64,000 nucleotides of DNA, taken from BPJU01 sp964425225. GTDB lineage: Bacteria; Planctomycetota; Planctomycetia; Pirellulales; Pirellulaceae. The notes below the pieces were generated by a model. That model was not told the DNA's origin. It was given only the letters and a program-made list of their open reading frames with translations, and searched no databases. Position 1 is the stretch's first letter. The number at the start of each line of letters is the position of its first letter. The stretch spans positions 1 through 64,000 of the forward strand of contig CAYRMD010000003.1 of assembly GCA_964425225.1 (NCBI GenBank), given 5' to 3'. This document shows, in pieces, positions 54,207 to 62,880 of the stretch. The position numbers and the translations under genes are program-made.

Positions 54207-54519
54207 CTCCGGCTGCAAGCTCCACTGTTCCCACACGGCGCCTTTACGCCTCTGCGTTATATCATTTTCCCTCCTCAAGCCAACCGAATGACCGAAGTCG
54301 AGCTAAACGCAATCGACGACCCGTAGCCTGCCTTATCTTGCTTGGCCGTTAATCCTTGCCCGGTTTGCCCAAAACCTGGTTGGCAGTATCGCGGCAGGTG
54401 GATACCCTGAAGGCAGCCCCGCATCATCGTCGACGATTCACCTGGAGCCCGCCCCGTAGACTTATTTTCGAGGTCGGGTGGTGTGCGCGGGCGCATGATC
54501 AGCCGAGGAGGTGCAGGAC
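54207..54519. other. Intergenic with one GCAGAG-type repeat
   Basis: CGCCTTTACGCCTCTGCG at 54239-54256 is a member of the dispersed short repeat family, in the opposite orientation to that at 209-233. Otherwise no gene is seen; the mlaE ribosome site GAGGAG lies at the right edge. Confidence 0.4.
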
Positions 54520-55386
54520 GTGGCTCGGGCACGCATCTGGCGACAGCGTTCAAAAACGGGACTTGCTCACGCGTTGGAGCAGTGGTTTGTTGGCTGGGGG
54601 GAATTTGTCCTGGACGCTGTGTCAGCGGTCGGCGATTTTACTCTGTTTTGTGCACAGACTTTTCAATGGTTGCTGCTAAAATGCCCGCGCCGTTCGGTAG
54701 TGCTGCCTAGCTTTTACCAAGTTGGCGTGCGAAGCTTGCCGGTAATCGCCCTCACCGGCACCTTTATCGGTATGGTATTAGCTGTCCAGAGCTATTTTCA
54801 GTTCCGGCAGCTCGGGCTAGAAACACGCCTCGGGGCGGTGATCAATATGTCGCTGGTACGCGAGTTAGGGCCGGTCTTGGCAGCCACGATGTTGGCCGGC
54901 AGGGTCGGAAGTGCCATGGCTGCAGAATTGGGCACCATGCGGGTTACTGAACAGATCGACGCCTTAGCGGCTATGGGGGCTAACCCGATTCAATACCTCG
55001 TAGTGCCTCGCTTTCTGGCCAGTGTCGTTCTCATCCCAGCTCTGACCGTTGTGGCTGATTTTATGGGGATCGTCGGAGGTTATTTTTATTGTGTTATTAT
55101 CCTCAGGATCGATGCCCATCATTACTATACGAACAGCGCCCAGTTCGTGGGTGGATTTGACCTGTTTACCGGGATTTTTAAAAGCGTCTTTTTCGGCGGT
55201 ACTATTTCGCTCATCAGTTGTTATCGCGGATTCCATTCAGCCGGGGGTGCCGAAGGGGTCGGACGTGCCGCCACAGCCGCATTCGTCTATTCATTTGTTT
55301 TGATTCTCGCTGAGGACCTCCTTTTTAATATCGTGTTGGATGCTATCTACCACGCCTTATGGCCACAAGGAGCAAAGTTGATTTGA
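54520..55386 (+). CDS. mlaE: MlaE-type phospholipid ABC transporter permease
   Basis: Permease of the Mla system, which moves glycerophospholipids across the envelope and maintains outer-membrane asymmetry. The 288-residue chain has five to six helices; VRSLPVIALTGTFIGMVLAV, LVRELGPVLAATMLAGRVGS, AAELGTMRVTEQIDALAAMG and NPIQYLVVPR are family motifs. GTG 54520 sits nine bases after GAGGAG; an upstream GTG is too close to it. Its TGA overlaps the start region of mlaF. Operon mlaE-mlaF-mlaD. Confidence 0.93.
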   Translation: MARARIWRQRSKTGLAHALEQWFVGWGEFVLDAVSAVGDFTLFCAQTFQWLLLKCPRRSVVLPSFYQVGVRSLPVIALTGTFIGMVLAVQSYFQFRQLGLETRLGAVINMSLVRELGPVLAATMLAGRVGSAMAAELGTMRVTEQIDALAAMGANPIQYLVVPRFLASVVLIPALTVVADFMGIVGGYFYCVIILRIDAHHYYTNSAQFVGGFDLFTGIFKSVFFGGTISLISCYRGFHSAGGAEGVGRAATAAFVYSFVLILAEDLLFNIVLDAIYHALWPQGAKLI

Positions 55387-56234
55387 GCCCTATGAGTGAG
55401 GGTTCGAGCCCATCACCCTTGGTCGAGGTACGCGGTCTATCCGTTCGGTTCGGCCGCCATCAGGTACTGCGCAACATCGATCTAGCCATTTCGGCTGGCC
55501 AGTCGGTCGCTGTGGTCGGCGAAAGTGGATGTGGCAAGACCGTGTTTCTTAAGTGCTTAATTGGTTTGATCCGACCGACGGAAGGCGAAGTGTACTTCGA
55601 GGGACAGAATCTGTTTACCCTGTCGCCAGAGGCCTTGAACCAACTGCGCACTCGATATGGGTTCGTTTTCCAGCAGGCCGCACTGTTCGATAGCCTTACT
55701 GTGGGCGAAAACGTTGCTTTCCCACTGCGCGAACATACCAATTATTCCTCACAACGCATTCGCCAAATCGTCGCCAGTCGTCTGGCGGATGTGGGATTAC
55801 CCGAGTCGATCATGGATCGGTATCCGGCCGAACTGTCGGGTGGCATGCGGAAACGAGTGGGTTTGGCGCGGGCGTTGGTACTTGATCCGGAAATCGTCTT
55901 GTATGACGAACCGACCACTGGTTTGGACCCGATCATGAGCGACGTCATCAATGAGCTGATTCTGCAGACGCGCCTTCGGTACCGCGTAACAAGTGTGGTT
56001 GTAACGCACGATATGGGTTCCGTACGGAAAGTAGCCGACCGAGTGGTGATGTTCTATCCGGTGCATCGGCTAGCGGACAACGAGTCGCAAATTGTTTTCG
56101 ATGGTCCACCAAGTGCTCTGGAGGAGTCTACCGATCGCCGCGTCCGTCAGTTTGTACGCGGTGAAGCCGGCGAACGTCTTACGGAGCTGCGTGAATTGGG
56201 CAGTGGAGCGTGGCAATGGACGAGCGGGTCTTGA
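55383..56234 (+). CDS. mlaF: MlaF-type ABC transporter ATPase
   Basis: ATPase that powers the Mla permease. Walker A is VGESGCGKTVFLKCL, followed by the Q-loop FQQAALFDSLTV, the signature LSGGMRKRVGLARAL and Walker B IVLYDEPTTGLDP with the H-loop VVVTHDMGSV. TTG 55383 overlaps the mlaE stop and lies nine bases after AGGAGC; ATG 55392 is nearly as likely. The C-terminal 50 residues are an extension common in MlaF. Confidence 0.94.
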   Translation: MSPMSEGSSPSPLVEVRGLSVRFGRHQVLRNIDLAISAGQSVAVVGESGCGKTVFLKCLIGLIRPTEGEVYFEGQNLFTLSPEALNQLRTRYGFVFQQAALFDSLTVGENVAFPLREHTNYSSQRIRQIVASRLADVGLPESIMDRYPAELSGGMRKRVGLARALVLDPEIVLYDEPTTGLDPIMSDVINELILQTRLRYRVTSVVVTHDMGSVRKVADRVVMFYPVHRLADNESQIVFDGPPSALEESTDRRVRQFVRGEAGERLTELRELGSGAWQWTSGS

Positions 56235-57334
56235 GTTTTCGCGTCGGCGTTGTAGTCGTTGCGGCTATCACGATTACGGTGATTCTCGTATTCCTATTCG
56301 GCACCGGTCCCCAAACGTTCGGTCCCACTTATACGGTAAAAATCCGCTTTCCGCGGGCACCAGGAGTCAGCGTCAATACGCCGGTACGAAAAAGCGGTAT
56401 TACCATCGGCAGAGTTACAAAAGTCGACCTTCTTCCGGAAGGCGGTGTGCTGTTGACCTTGCGATTGGATCAAGATAAGCCTGTCCGCCTCAACGAATAT
56501 CCGCGAATCAGCACCGGCTCCCTAGTGACCGGTGATGCGGTTGTCGAATTCGTGCTCAACGAGGCTGATCCGAACACCGACTTACTGAAGGATGGCGATT
56601 ATTTGACCAACGGCCAAGTGGCTGGCGATCCGTTTGAAGTGCTCCTTGGTTTAGAGCAGCGCATGGCAAGCGCCTTCGGTTCGATCGAGGAAGCGGCCAA
56701 TCGCGCTTCGGTGATTTTAGAGAACCTCCAATGGGTCGGTTCCGACCGAGCGCGCTTTCAGGAGCTATTGGCAAAAACCGAATCAGCCATCACCAGCTTT
56801 GACCAGGCGATGCGTTCGGTTGAATCGGTGCTCGGGGATCAACAATTACGTGACGAGTTACGCCGCGCTTTGGCCGATCTTCCCAGTGTTTTCGAGGAAG
56901 CCCGGAAAATGCTCGAACAGACGCGCACTACCCTGAGCAATTTCGACCAGGTTTCGCGCCGCGCAGAAGGCACTTTAGCCAATCTCGAAAAATTCACCAC
57001 CCCTTTGGCTGAACGCGGGGACCGGATTATCGCCAGCATCGAAGGAAGTGCCGAAAACCTGGATGCTCTCCTGGAGCAAATGGTTCATCTGGTAGACAGC
57101 ATCAATCAGCGACAAGGGACTTTAGGAAAACTGCTGTTCGAGGATGAGGTCTACTTCAAAATTCGCACAGCCGTCGACGATCTGCAAAGCATTACCCGTC
57201 AGCTTCGGCCGATCATCAATGACGTCCGTGTGTTCACCGACAAAATTGCGCGGGATCCGAGCCAACTCGGCGTACGCGGCGCTTTAGAAAACCGTCCCAC
57301 CGGTTTGAAAGGCTCGATTCTACTGGAGCGATAA
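56216..57334 (+). CDS. MCE-domain lipid-binding protein (MlaD-like)
   Basis: A 372-residue envelope protein: one N-terminal membrane helix (VGVVVVAAITITVILVFLFG), then an MCE domain (residues 35-140) with YTVKIRFPRAPGVSVNTPVR, where lipids pass. Residues 140-350 form a long helical region (LEQRMASAFGSIEEAANRA), as in substrate-binding proteins of larger MCE systems that form tubes or needles. ATG 56216 has GGAG upstream; it overlaps mlaF by 19 bp. Compared with E. coli MlaD (183 residues) it is twice as long. Confidence 0.9.
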   Translation: MDERVLSFRVGVVVVAAITITVILVFLFGTGPQTFGPTYTVKIRFPRAPGVSVNTPVRKSGITIGRVTKVDLLPEGGVLLTLRLDQDKPVRLNEYPRISTGSLVTGDAVVEFVLNEADPNTDLLKDGDYLTNGQVAGDPFEVLLGLEQRMASAFGSIEEAANRASVILENLQWVGSDRARFQELLAKTESAITSFDQAMRSVESVLGDQQLRDELRRALADLPSVFEEARKMLEQTRTTLSNFDQVSRRAEGTLANLEKFTTPLAERGDRIIASIEGSAENLDALLEQMVHLVDSINQRQGTLGKLLFEDEVYFKIRTAVDDLQSITRQLRPIINDVRVFTDKIARDPSQLGVRGALENRPTGLKGSILLER

Positions 57335-57373
57335 ACAGACTCTGGGACAATACAGCTTGCAACGAGCCGTGTG

Positions 57374-57862
57374 CTAGGGCCTCGTTGGCTGAACCGGTGT
57401 CGAAGACGGGACCGAAGTGCTCACCGAGGATGGCAATGGCGCGACAACTCCGGCAGCGGAACTTGCACGCAACTGCTCTGCTCGACCAATCAGCTTTTCC
57501 GGCTGTACCGTTGCCCGAGGTACAAGCTGGAATTCGACAATCCGTTCGTCCCGCAGTTCGTGCGGCCAAAGGTTTTCGCTAATAAAATCCAGAACCGGCC
57601 ATTCATACCAGGGAGGATGAAACGTTCGGGAAGCCTGTACCGTCTCGTAGCCGTCCTTGGTGACCACGAAGTCTCTGGTGCCGTAATACGTGAACGACGT
57701 CGATACCGGTGCCGTACCGATTTCGCGCTGGTCTACGTACACCGTTGCGCCGGGCGGGTCCGTGCGAATCGTCAGCCGGCGACGCACGCAGCCCCCCGCG
57801 CTGAGCTCCGTAGCCAATACGAGCCAGATCAAGGACCAGCCGATCCATCGTCCTGTATACAT
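57374..57862 (-). CDS. PEGA-domain lipoprotein
   Basis: A 162-residue protein with an N-terminal hydrophobic stretch (WSLIWLVLATELSAGGC) ending at a lipobox-like Cys26. LTIRTDPPGATVYVDQREIG, then FTYYGTRDFVVTKDGYE is a PEGA surface-layer domain, which often binds envelope polymers. The tail is Ser/Pro/Val rich. It is convergent with mlaD, 39 bp apart, and no enzyme domain exists. Confidence 0.75.
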   Translation of the reverse strand: MYTGRWIGWSLIWLVLATELSAGGCVRRRLTIRTDPPGATVYVDQREIGTAPVSTSFTYYGTRDFVVTKDGYETVQASRTFHPPWYEWPVLDFISENLWPHELRDERIVEFQLVPRATVQPEKLIGRAEQLRASSAAGVVAPLPSSVSTSVPSSTPVQPTRP

Positions 57863-58562
57863 GCTCTTGGGTTACCCCATTCGCCGAATGCCTTGCCCGC
57901 GATCCAAAACAAACGCATTCGTATTCCCGACGCCGCTGCCCAAATCCTGAAGGAGGCAGAATTATACGGTCGCTCTGTGCTGCGTACTAGCTCAAAAAAG
58001 GGCTTTCACAGATGTTTTTTGTGCGTACGCATCACGTTTGTAGGTGAAAAATCTTTTTAACGCAGAGACGCACGGGCGCAAAGCAAAGTAAGGAACTTGG
58101 CAACACCCGCTGCCGGTTGGGAAAGTACCATTTTTGCCCAAGGCCTCTACACGGGCCCCCCGTGATGATAATGCCACGGCTCGCGTTAGCCAGTCTCGCC
58201 AAAATAACCAGGGTTGTACGAAAAATTCGCGACCAACCCGCTACTTGATCTTGCCCGGTGTCCGTTCTACTGCGCTTTTGCCGGTTTGCGTCCAATCCCC
58301 CCGCCCATGAAATGGCAAATGCCGAACACACATCGCAACGGAGTACTCAGCGAGAATACCTCACCTACAATATAGACGCATACACTTTTTGCCTTCGCCC
58401 ACTTCATCGGCGTGTGATGGGCGGGGCCGCGGCTGTACCGAAAGTCCGTTTTTCCGGAAATGCCCCGTATACCGGCCCGCGCGGCTGGGAATTACAATTC
58501 AAGTGCGAGGCTAAGCTTCCCAAAAATGCTTTGAACTAAGTGTCGGGCTGGGCTGGTGTACG
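57863..58562. repeat. Intergenic gap with a GCAGAG-type repeat
   Basis: A 700-bp divergent region between the PEGA gene and the PP2C gene. AACGCAGAGACGCACGGGCG, followed by CAAAG, at 58061-58085 belongs to the dispersed repeat family. No credible protein gene or further structure was seen; promoters for both flanking genes must lie here. Confidence 0.45.
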
Positions 58563-59843
58563 ATGCTGGAAAAAGGTAGTTGGCAGAACTGTTTGGAGTA
58601 TGCCGGCTTGACCGACATCGGGTTGCGCCGAGAGAACAATCAGGATCAATTAGCTATCTCCCTGTCGCGTGACGTAGAAACCTGGGCCCACAAGGGTCAT
58701 TTGTGGCTAGTCGCCGATGGAATGGGAGCTCACGCTGCTGGCGAATTGGCCAGCAAGTTGGTTGCCGAGATACTTCCAACGCGCTTTTTTCAGTACGTAA
58801 GTCTCGGTGCTGTCGAGGCGCTGCGCCGGGCGTTTAACGAGGCTAATGCGGAAATCTTTCGCCGTGGGCGGGCTAACCCCGAATTCCACAACATGGGGAC
58901 AACGGCCACGGTCCTCGTCATGCTGCCCGAGGGCGCTTATTACGGGCATGTGGGTGATAGCCGCGCTTACCGGCTACGCAGTAAACAGTTTTGCCAATGG
59001 ACTCGTGACCACAGTGTCGTGTGGGAATTGCGCGAGCGAGCCGATTTGGCGGGCAATGCTGATGCCCTGGCCGGCATTCCCAAGAATTGGATCACCAGGT
59101 CCATCGGTCCTAGTGAAACCCTTGACCCGGATATCTGTGGTCCCTTCGACGTGATGCCGGGTGATATATACTTATTGTGTACTGATGGCCTTACGGGAAG
59201 AGTAGAAGACGAACAGATCGCGGCCGTGGTGGGAAACTATGCACCGACTGCCGCAGTAAAGATCCTCTGTGATCTAGCGAATCTCCGCGGTGGTCAGGAC
59301 AACACCACTGTGGTGATCGTGCATGTAAGGGAAACTCTACCGGAAGTCCCCTCGGTGGGAAGGCCAGCACCACCGCCGATTCTCCCGCGGCACACCGCGG
59401 CACGCTCCCAACTTCCCGTGGGTTGGATTATATCGGCGATTTGCTTCTTGGGAAGTTTGTTAGTCCTTATCATGCAGTGGTGGTTGCTGGCAGGCGTGCT
59501 ATTTGTTGTGGCAATGGGAGCTGCGTTGTGGGAACTGTGGCGTTGGCGTTCTACGCCGCGAACCGAAAGTCGGGCCGGTGATGTATCGATAGGACCATTT
59601 GTCGAGGTAAACGCCCCCGATGCTGCCCGCACCGTGGGAATACTGCTTGCGCTCGCTAGAGAGTCTCGAAGCGAAGCGCGTCAAACCGGTTGGGAAGAAG
59701 ACGTTCCTTCGCTGGACGAGATGGAACAAGCCGTTGAGACATCGCTGAAAGCACGAAAATATCGTGAATCGCTCGACGCCGCCGCTGCTCTTATCCACGA
59801 ATTGGCCGAACGACAGCGAGTCTTCTTCAAACGGTACTACTGA
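58563..59843 (+). CDS. PP2C-family Ser/Thr phosphatase with membrane helices
   Basis: A 426-residue protein phosphatase. Residues 1-260 are the PP2C domain: GLRRENNQDQLAIS, WLVADGMGAHAAGELASKL, YYGHVGDSRAYRL, LLCTDGLTGRV and GGQDNTTVVIVHV contain the metal-binding Asp residues, so it is probably active. Two hydrophobic helices (VGWIISAICFLGSLLVLIMQ and LLAGVLFVVAMGAALW) follow, then a cytoplasmic tail of about 110 residues. It probably opposes a Hanks-type kinase, but none is nearby. Confidence 0.9.
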   Translation: MLEKGSWQNCLEYAGLTDIGLRRENNQDQLAISLSRDVETWAHKGHLWLVADGMGAHAAGELASKLVAEILPTRFFQYVSLGAVEALRRAFNEANAEIFRRGRANPEFHNMGTTATVLVMLPEGAYYGHVGDSRAYRLRSKQFCQWTRDHSVVWELRERADLAGNADALAGIPKNWITRSIGPSETLDPDICGPFDVMPGDIYLLCTDGLTGRVEDEQIAAVVGNYAPTAAVKILCDLANLRGGQDNTTVVIVHVRETLPEVPSVGRPAPPPILPRHTAARSQLPVGWIISAICFLGSLLVLIMQWWLLAGVLFVVAMGAALWELWRWRSTPRTESRAGDVSIGPFVEVNAPDAARTVGILLALARESRSEARQTGWEEDVPSLDEMEQAVETSLKARKYRESLDAAAALIHELAERQRVFFKRYY

Positions 59844-59875
59844 CTCCAAGCTCGACTCTTGCCATTTCGAAGGGA

Positions 59876-59925
59876 AACGATTGAACGCCAAGGCGCAAAG
59901 ACGCCAAGGCGCAAGAGGAAGTAGA
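59876..59925 (+). repeat. GCAAAG/GCCAAGG-type short repeat
   Basis: GAACGCCAAGGCGCAAAGAC then GCCAAGGCGCAAG are iterations of about 8-16 bp of the dispersed family seen elsewhere. It follows the PP2C stop within 35 bp. The rest of 59926-60189 contains a CCTAAGCC/GGCTTGGG hairpin at 60141-60159 without an adjacent U-tract. Confidence 0.6.
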
Positions 59926-60189
59926 ATAAAGAGCGAAATCCAGTGCGTGCGCTCTTGCTTCGGCACGTTTTCACAGAATGCTCAGTTTTGCCCAACTGTT
60001 TTCCTGTACCATGCCTTATTTACGAGTCGTTGACGCAAGATCCCCGCCTTCGGATCGGGCATAAAGGGCTGACAGCTACCGCCGTTGCGGCAGGAGGTCC
60101 GACCAACCCAAGCTGACGGCTGGAGAGGACGCCTCTACCCTCCTAAGCCTATGGCTTGGGCCGACTTGGTAGTCAGGGATAGCGCAACT

Positions 60190-61374
60190 TTATCGATTGG
60201 CTCGTCGAATGAGCCACAGGCCGACAAGCATCAACACGAGGTTACCAACCCACACGATGATCGGCGGCGCTGCACCGGCCTTGGCTCGATCTACTCCAGC
60301 CATAAACAGTGGATAGTAGACGACCAATATGGGCAAGAAACACAATCCGAAGGTTGTCCAAGTATCGGAGGTGCGTAGCCACATAGCCAGCGGTACGCCC
60401 ACCATGACGAAGGCTAAGCAGCTAAATCCCGCTGCCCAACGACGCCAGGGTTCGGTCAGCAAGCGATAGAGCCGGCTACGGAGAGCTTGGATTTCCGCCA
60501 CGGGCTGTTGCCAATGATCCATTCGAAACGGATCGAATTTTCCGGTAGCCAGATGCACGCCCACATCGGCAGTTAGCCGATGTTCCTGGCGAGCAATGGC
60601 GTCTTGCGTCCATCGCAATTCCCGGCTCAGTTCGCGCATGGGAATATCCGACGGAGTGCGACCGTGCCGTTCTTTACGCGCCGCCAGTGCCAGGGGAATC
60701 TCAAACCGAAACTCACCCGGTACATCACCTCGCACGTGCTCTGACTCCACCTGCATGTTGCGAAATAGAATCACCAAGGCCGTGGCTGCTTCATCCAACC
60801 GCAGTTCGGCCTCTTCAGCCAGAATCATAATGGGATTCGAGCCATCCGTCGGCTGATAGGTAAGTGTCGGGCGGATGAGTTTGCGGTCCTGTACGTCTTG
60901 GACAAGGATCGATAAGCCACGCTGATTCGAGTAGGAACGTTGGGTACGTAGGCGACCGTAGATGATTTGCTCGACGGATTGCAGGATGACCCGATTGATC
61001 CCCGTGGTTCCCCAGGAAACAGCTATGTCGTTAACCCAGACTGTTAAACTGCTGAAGATAACGGCAACTACTAAGGCGGGGCGCATCAGCGTCCATGGGG
61101 CAAGCCCAAGGGCACGAATGGCTGTCATTTCGTTGCTGTCCGCCATCCGGCCGTAGACGGAACAGACGGCAAACAACAACGTTCCGGGAACCGTGAAGCG
61201 CAGCGCCATGGGCAGCGAGTAGGGCACCAGTTGCACGACCGCCGACAACGAAAGCCCTTCCCGCAGGGCCTCGAGCCCCACCACCGCCAGCAAGACAAAT
61301 GCGGTCATCACCAGTAACGTCAGGCTGAATACTTGCAATACTTCGGACACAATGTAGAGCGAAATCCGCGACAT
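60190..61374 (-). CDS. LptF/LptG-family LPS export permease
   Basis: A 394-residue inner-membrane permease of the YjgP/YjgQ family, which extracts LPS for transport across the periplasm with LptB. Three N-terminal helices (ISLYIVSEVLQVFSLTLLVM, and following) are present, and the conserved helix-2/3 region is MALRFTVPGTLLFAVCSVYG, then DSNEMTAIRALGLAP. A periplasmic beta-jellyroll fills residues 130-290 and three helices close the chain (FSCLAFVMVGVPLAMWL). It stands alone; lptB is not seen, and LptF or LptG cannot be distinguished. Confidence 0.88.
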   Translation of the reverse strand: MSRISLYIVSEVLQVFSLTLLVMTAFVLLAVVGLEALREGLSLSAVVQLVPYSLPMALRFTVPGTLLFAVCSVYGRMADSNEMTAIRALGLAPWTLMRPALVVAVIFSSLTVWVNDIAVSWGTTGINRVILQSVEQIIYGRLRTQRSYSNQRGLSILVQDVQDRKLIRPTLTYQPTDGSNPIMILAEEAELRLDEAATALVILFRNMQVESEHVRGDVPGEFRFEIPLALAARKERHGRTPSDIPMRELSRELRWTQDAIARQEHRLTADVGVHLATGKFDPFRMDHWQQPVAEIQALRSRLYRLLTEPWRRWAAGFSCLAFVMVGVPLAMWLRTSDTWTTFGLCFLPILVVYYPLFMAGVDRAKAGAAPPIIVWVGNLVLMLVGLWLIRRANR

Positions 61375-61478
61375 AGTGGCAAGTGCGCTCCAAGGTACCT
61401 CGTGCTATCTCCAGGCGCGTTACTGTACCACACCACCGCACGTGGCGTGAAGGGAAAAGTGCCGTGGGGTCCGCCGAC

Positions 61479-61755
61479 AGTGTGTGCGTCTTGATTCTAG
61501 GTAGAATCTTGGTGTAAAAGGCTAACCACCGCAGAAGTTTGCCTATTTTTCGCAGCAGGAATGGAAACGAGGTATCTATCTTAATGGTAGATAAAATGGT
61601 TCGGTCATTTGCCGGCCCTGGGGCAGATATGTCTTTTCAAGCCCACCCAGTGTCAGACGATGCGAGCGCTTCTTGGCAAAGGTGCTAGGTCGAGCGAGAG
61701 CTCAACAGAGCCGCGACCGTGAGGGAGCGCCCAATTCAATTCAGAGCAAAGGGGC
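61479..61755 (+). repeat. Dispersed structured element, copy B
   Basis: The partner of the element at 42177-42440, same orientation. It begins 105 bp upstream of the LptF/G gene, which points away. Here the stem TATCTATC-TTAAT-GGTAGATA (61573-61593) is perfect where copy A has C-G in place of one T-A pair. GAGC-GAGA-GCTC (61692-61703) keeps the stem of copy A with a different GNRA loop. CGC-GA-CC-GTGA-GG-GA-GCG (61712-61729) has a GNRA loop and tandem G.A mismatches. These are patterns expected from a functional RNA read on the plus strand. Confidence 0.7.
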
Positions 61756-61762
61756 TAGAAGA

Positions 61763-61850
61763 CTTTACGCAAAGGCGCACGTAGGCAATTGACGTGTACC
61801 TCTTGTCTTCGGTGCGCCTCTGCGCCTTTGCGCCTTTGCGTGAATATTAT
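61763..61850. repeat. Inverted pair of GCAAAG-type repeats
   Basis: TTTACGCAAAGGCGCACG at 61764-61781 faces GTGCGCCTCTGCGCCTTTGC with GCCTTTGCG at 61814-61843. A short hairpin-forming arrangement like that at the left end of the window. Confidence 0.6.
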
Positions 61851-62040
61851 TTACCTACAAATCTGCTGCACACACGAAATCGAGGAAGGCAAGGTAGTTT
61901 TCTACTTTCGTAGCTTGTAGTTCCCCGATTCATTGGGTCCAGAAGCGTAAGACAAGCAAGAGGACCGCATGAATGCGGTCATTACGAACGCGGCTCCGCT
62001 CTCACCAAATATAAATTCGGGACAGGCTCTTAGATACGCA

Positions 62041-62880
62041 TCAAGGGCACGTTTGGTTGCGACCAAGTTGTTTCGCTCGGCGAAGCGCCTGATCAGCCAC
62101 AACAAAAAGCTGGACAAAGTCTTGCGACTGTCCCATAGCCCACCCAGCAGAGAGTGTGACCGGCTGATGGAAATCCGTTGGAGCGGCCTGTTGGGCGGCT
62201 AACCGAACACGTTCGACTAGTTTTCGGGCAGATTCCGCATCGTTTACGTCAGTCAAACAAAAAGCGAATTCATCGCCTCCCAAACGTGCAGCAAAATCGT
62301 CCCGTCGCAGGGCCCTCGACAAGGCGTGCCCGACCGCCTTGAGAACTCGGTCGCCCTCCACCATTCCAAATCGATCATTGATTTGCTTGAAATAGTCGAT
62401 GTCCAGAATAGCAATCAATATCGAGCCTACACACGACGAGGTCGCTACGTAGTTAACTTCTCGTTGCCAACCGCGCCGATTGGCCAATCCCGTAACGGGA
62501 TCGCGATACGCTAGATCTCGCAACAACCGTTGGCGGCGGCGTTGTTCGAATAGTTGTCGCCGCAACAGAATCGTTTGGTGGAGCAGTTTGCATGCCAAAA
62601 TCAATTCCCGGCTCGTCCAATCTTCGGGCAACACTACGTCTCCCCCGCCTGATGTCCCGAGTCGTATGAGGCCCACCAGTCCGTGTGATATCAGGCGTTG
62701 TAACTTCTCTGATAACTGCCCATGAACCTCCTGATCCAAGACGACTATGTCGCACGGGAAACCCGGCTGCTGAGCCGCCTCAGGTGGGATGATTTCCAGT
62801 CCATTTTCCGTCAATGCAGATGCCAGCTTCCCGGCAAGGCGGCCCTTGACAAGCACCACTATTCGACACGGCTCGTTCAT
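62041..62880 (-). CDS. GGDEF diguanylate cyclase with degenerate receiver-like N-terminus
   Basis: A 279-residue cytoplasmic protein that would make cyclic-di-GMP. Residues 115-279 are the GGDEF domain: LAYRDPVTGLANRRGW, ILDIDYFKQINDRFG, and the active-site loop RLGGDEFAF, which is intact. No RxxD inhibitory site is obvious upstream of it. The N-terminal 110 residues look like a receiver or receiver-like fold (IVVLVKGRLAGKLASALTEN, then PCDIVVLDQE) without a confident phosphoacceptor arrangement. No GGDEF partner or EAL domain lies nearby. Confidence 0.88.
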   Translation of the reverse strand: MNEPCRIVVLVKGRLAGKLASALTENGLEIIPPEAAQQPGFPCDIVVLDQEVHGQLSEKLQRLISHGLVGLIRLGTSGGGDVVLPEDWTSRELILACKLLHQTILLRRQLFEQRRRQRLLRDLAYRDPVTGLANRRGWQREVNYVATSSCVGSILIAILDIDYFKQINDRFGMVEGDRVLKAVGHALSRALRRDDFAARLGGDEFAFCLTDVNDAESARKLVERVRLAAQQAAPTDFHQPVTLSAGWAMGQSQDFVQLFVVADQALRRAKQLGRNQTCP

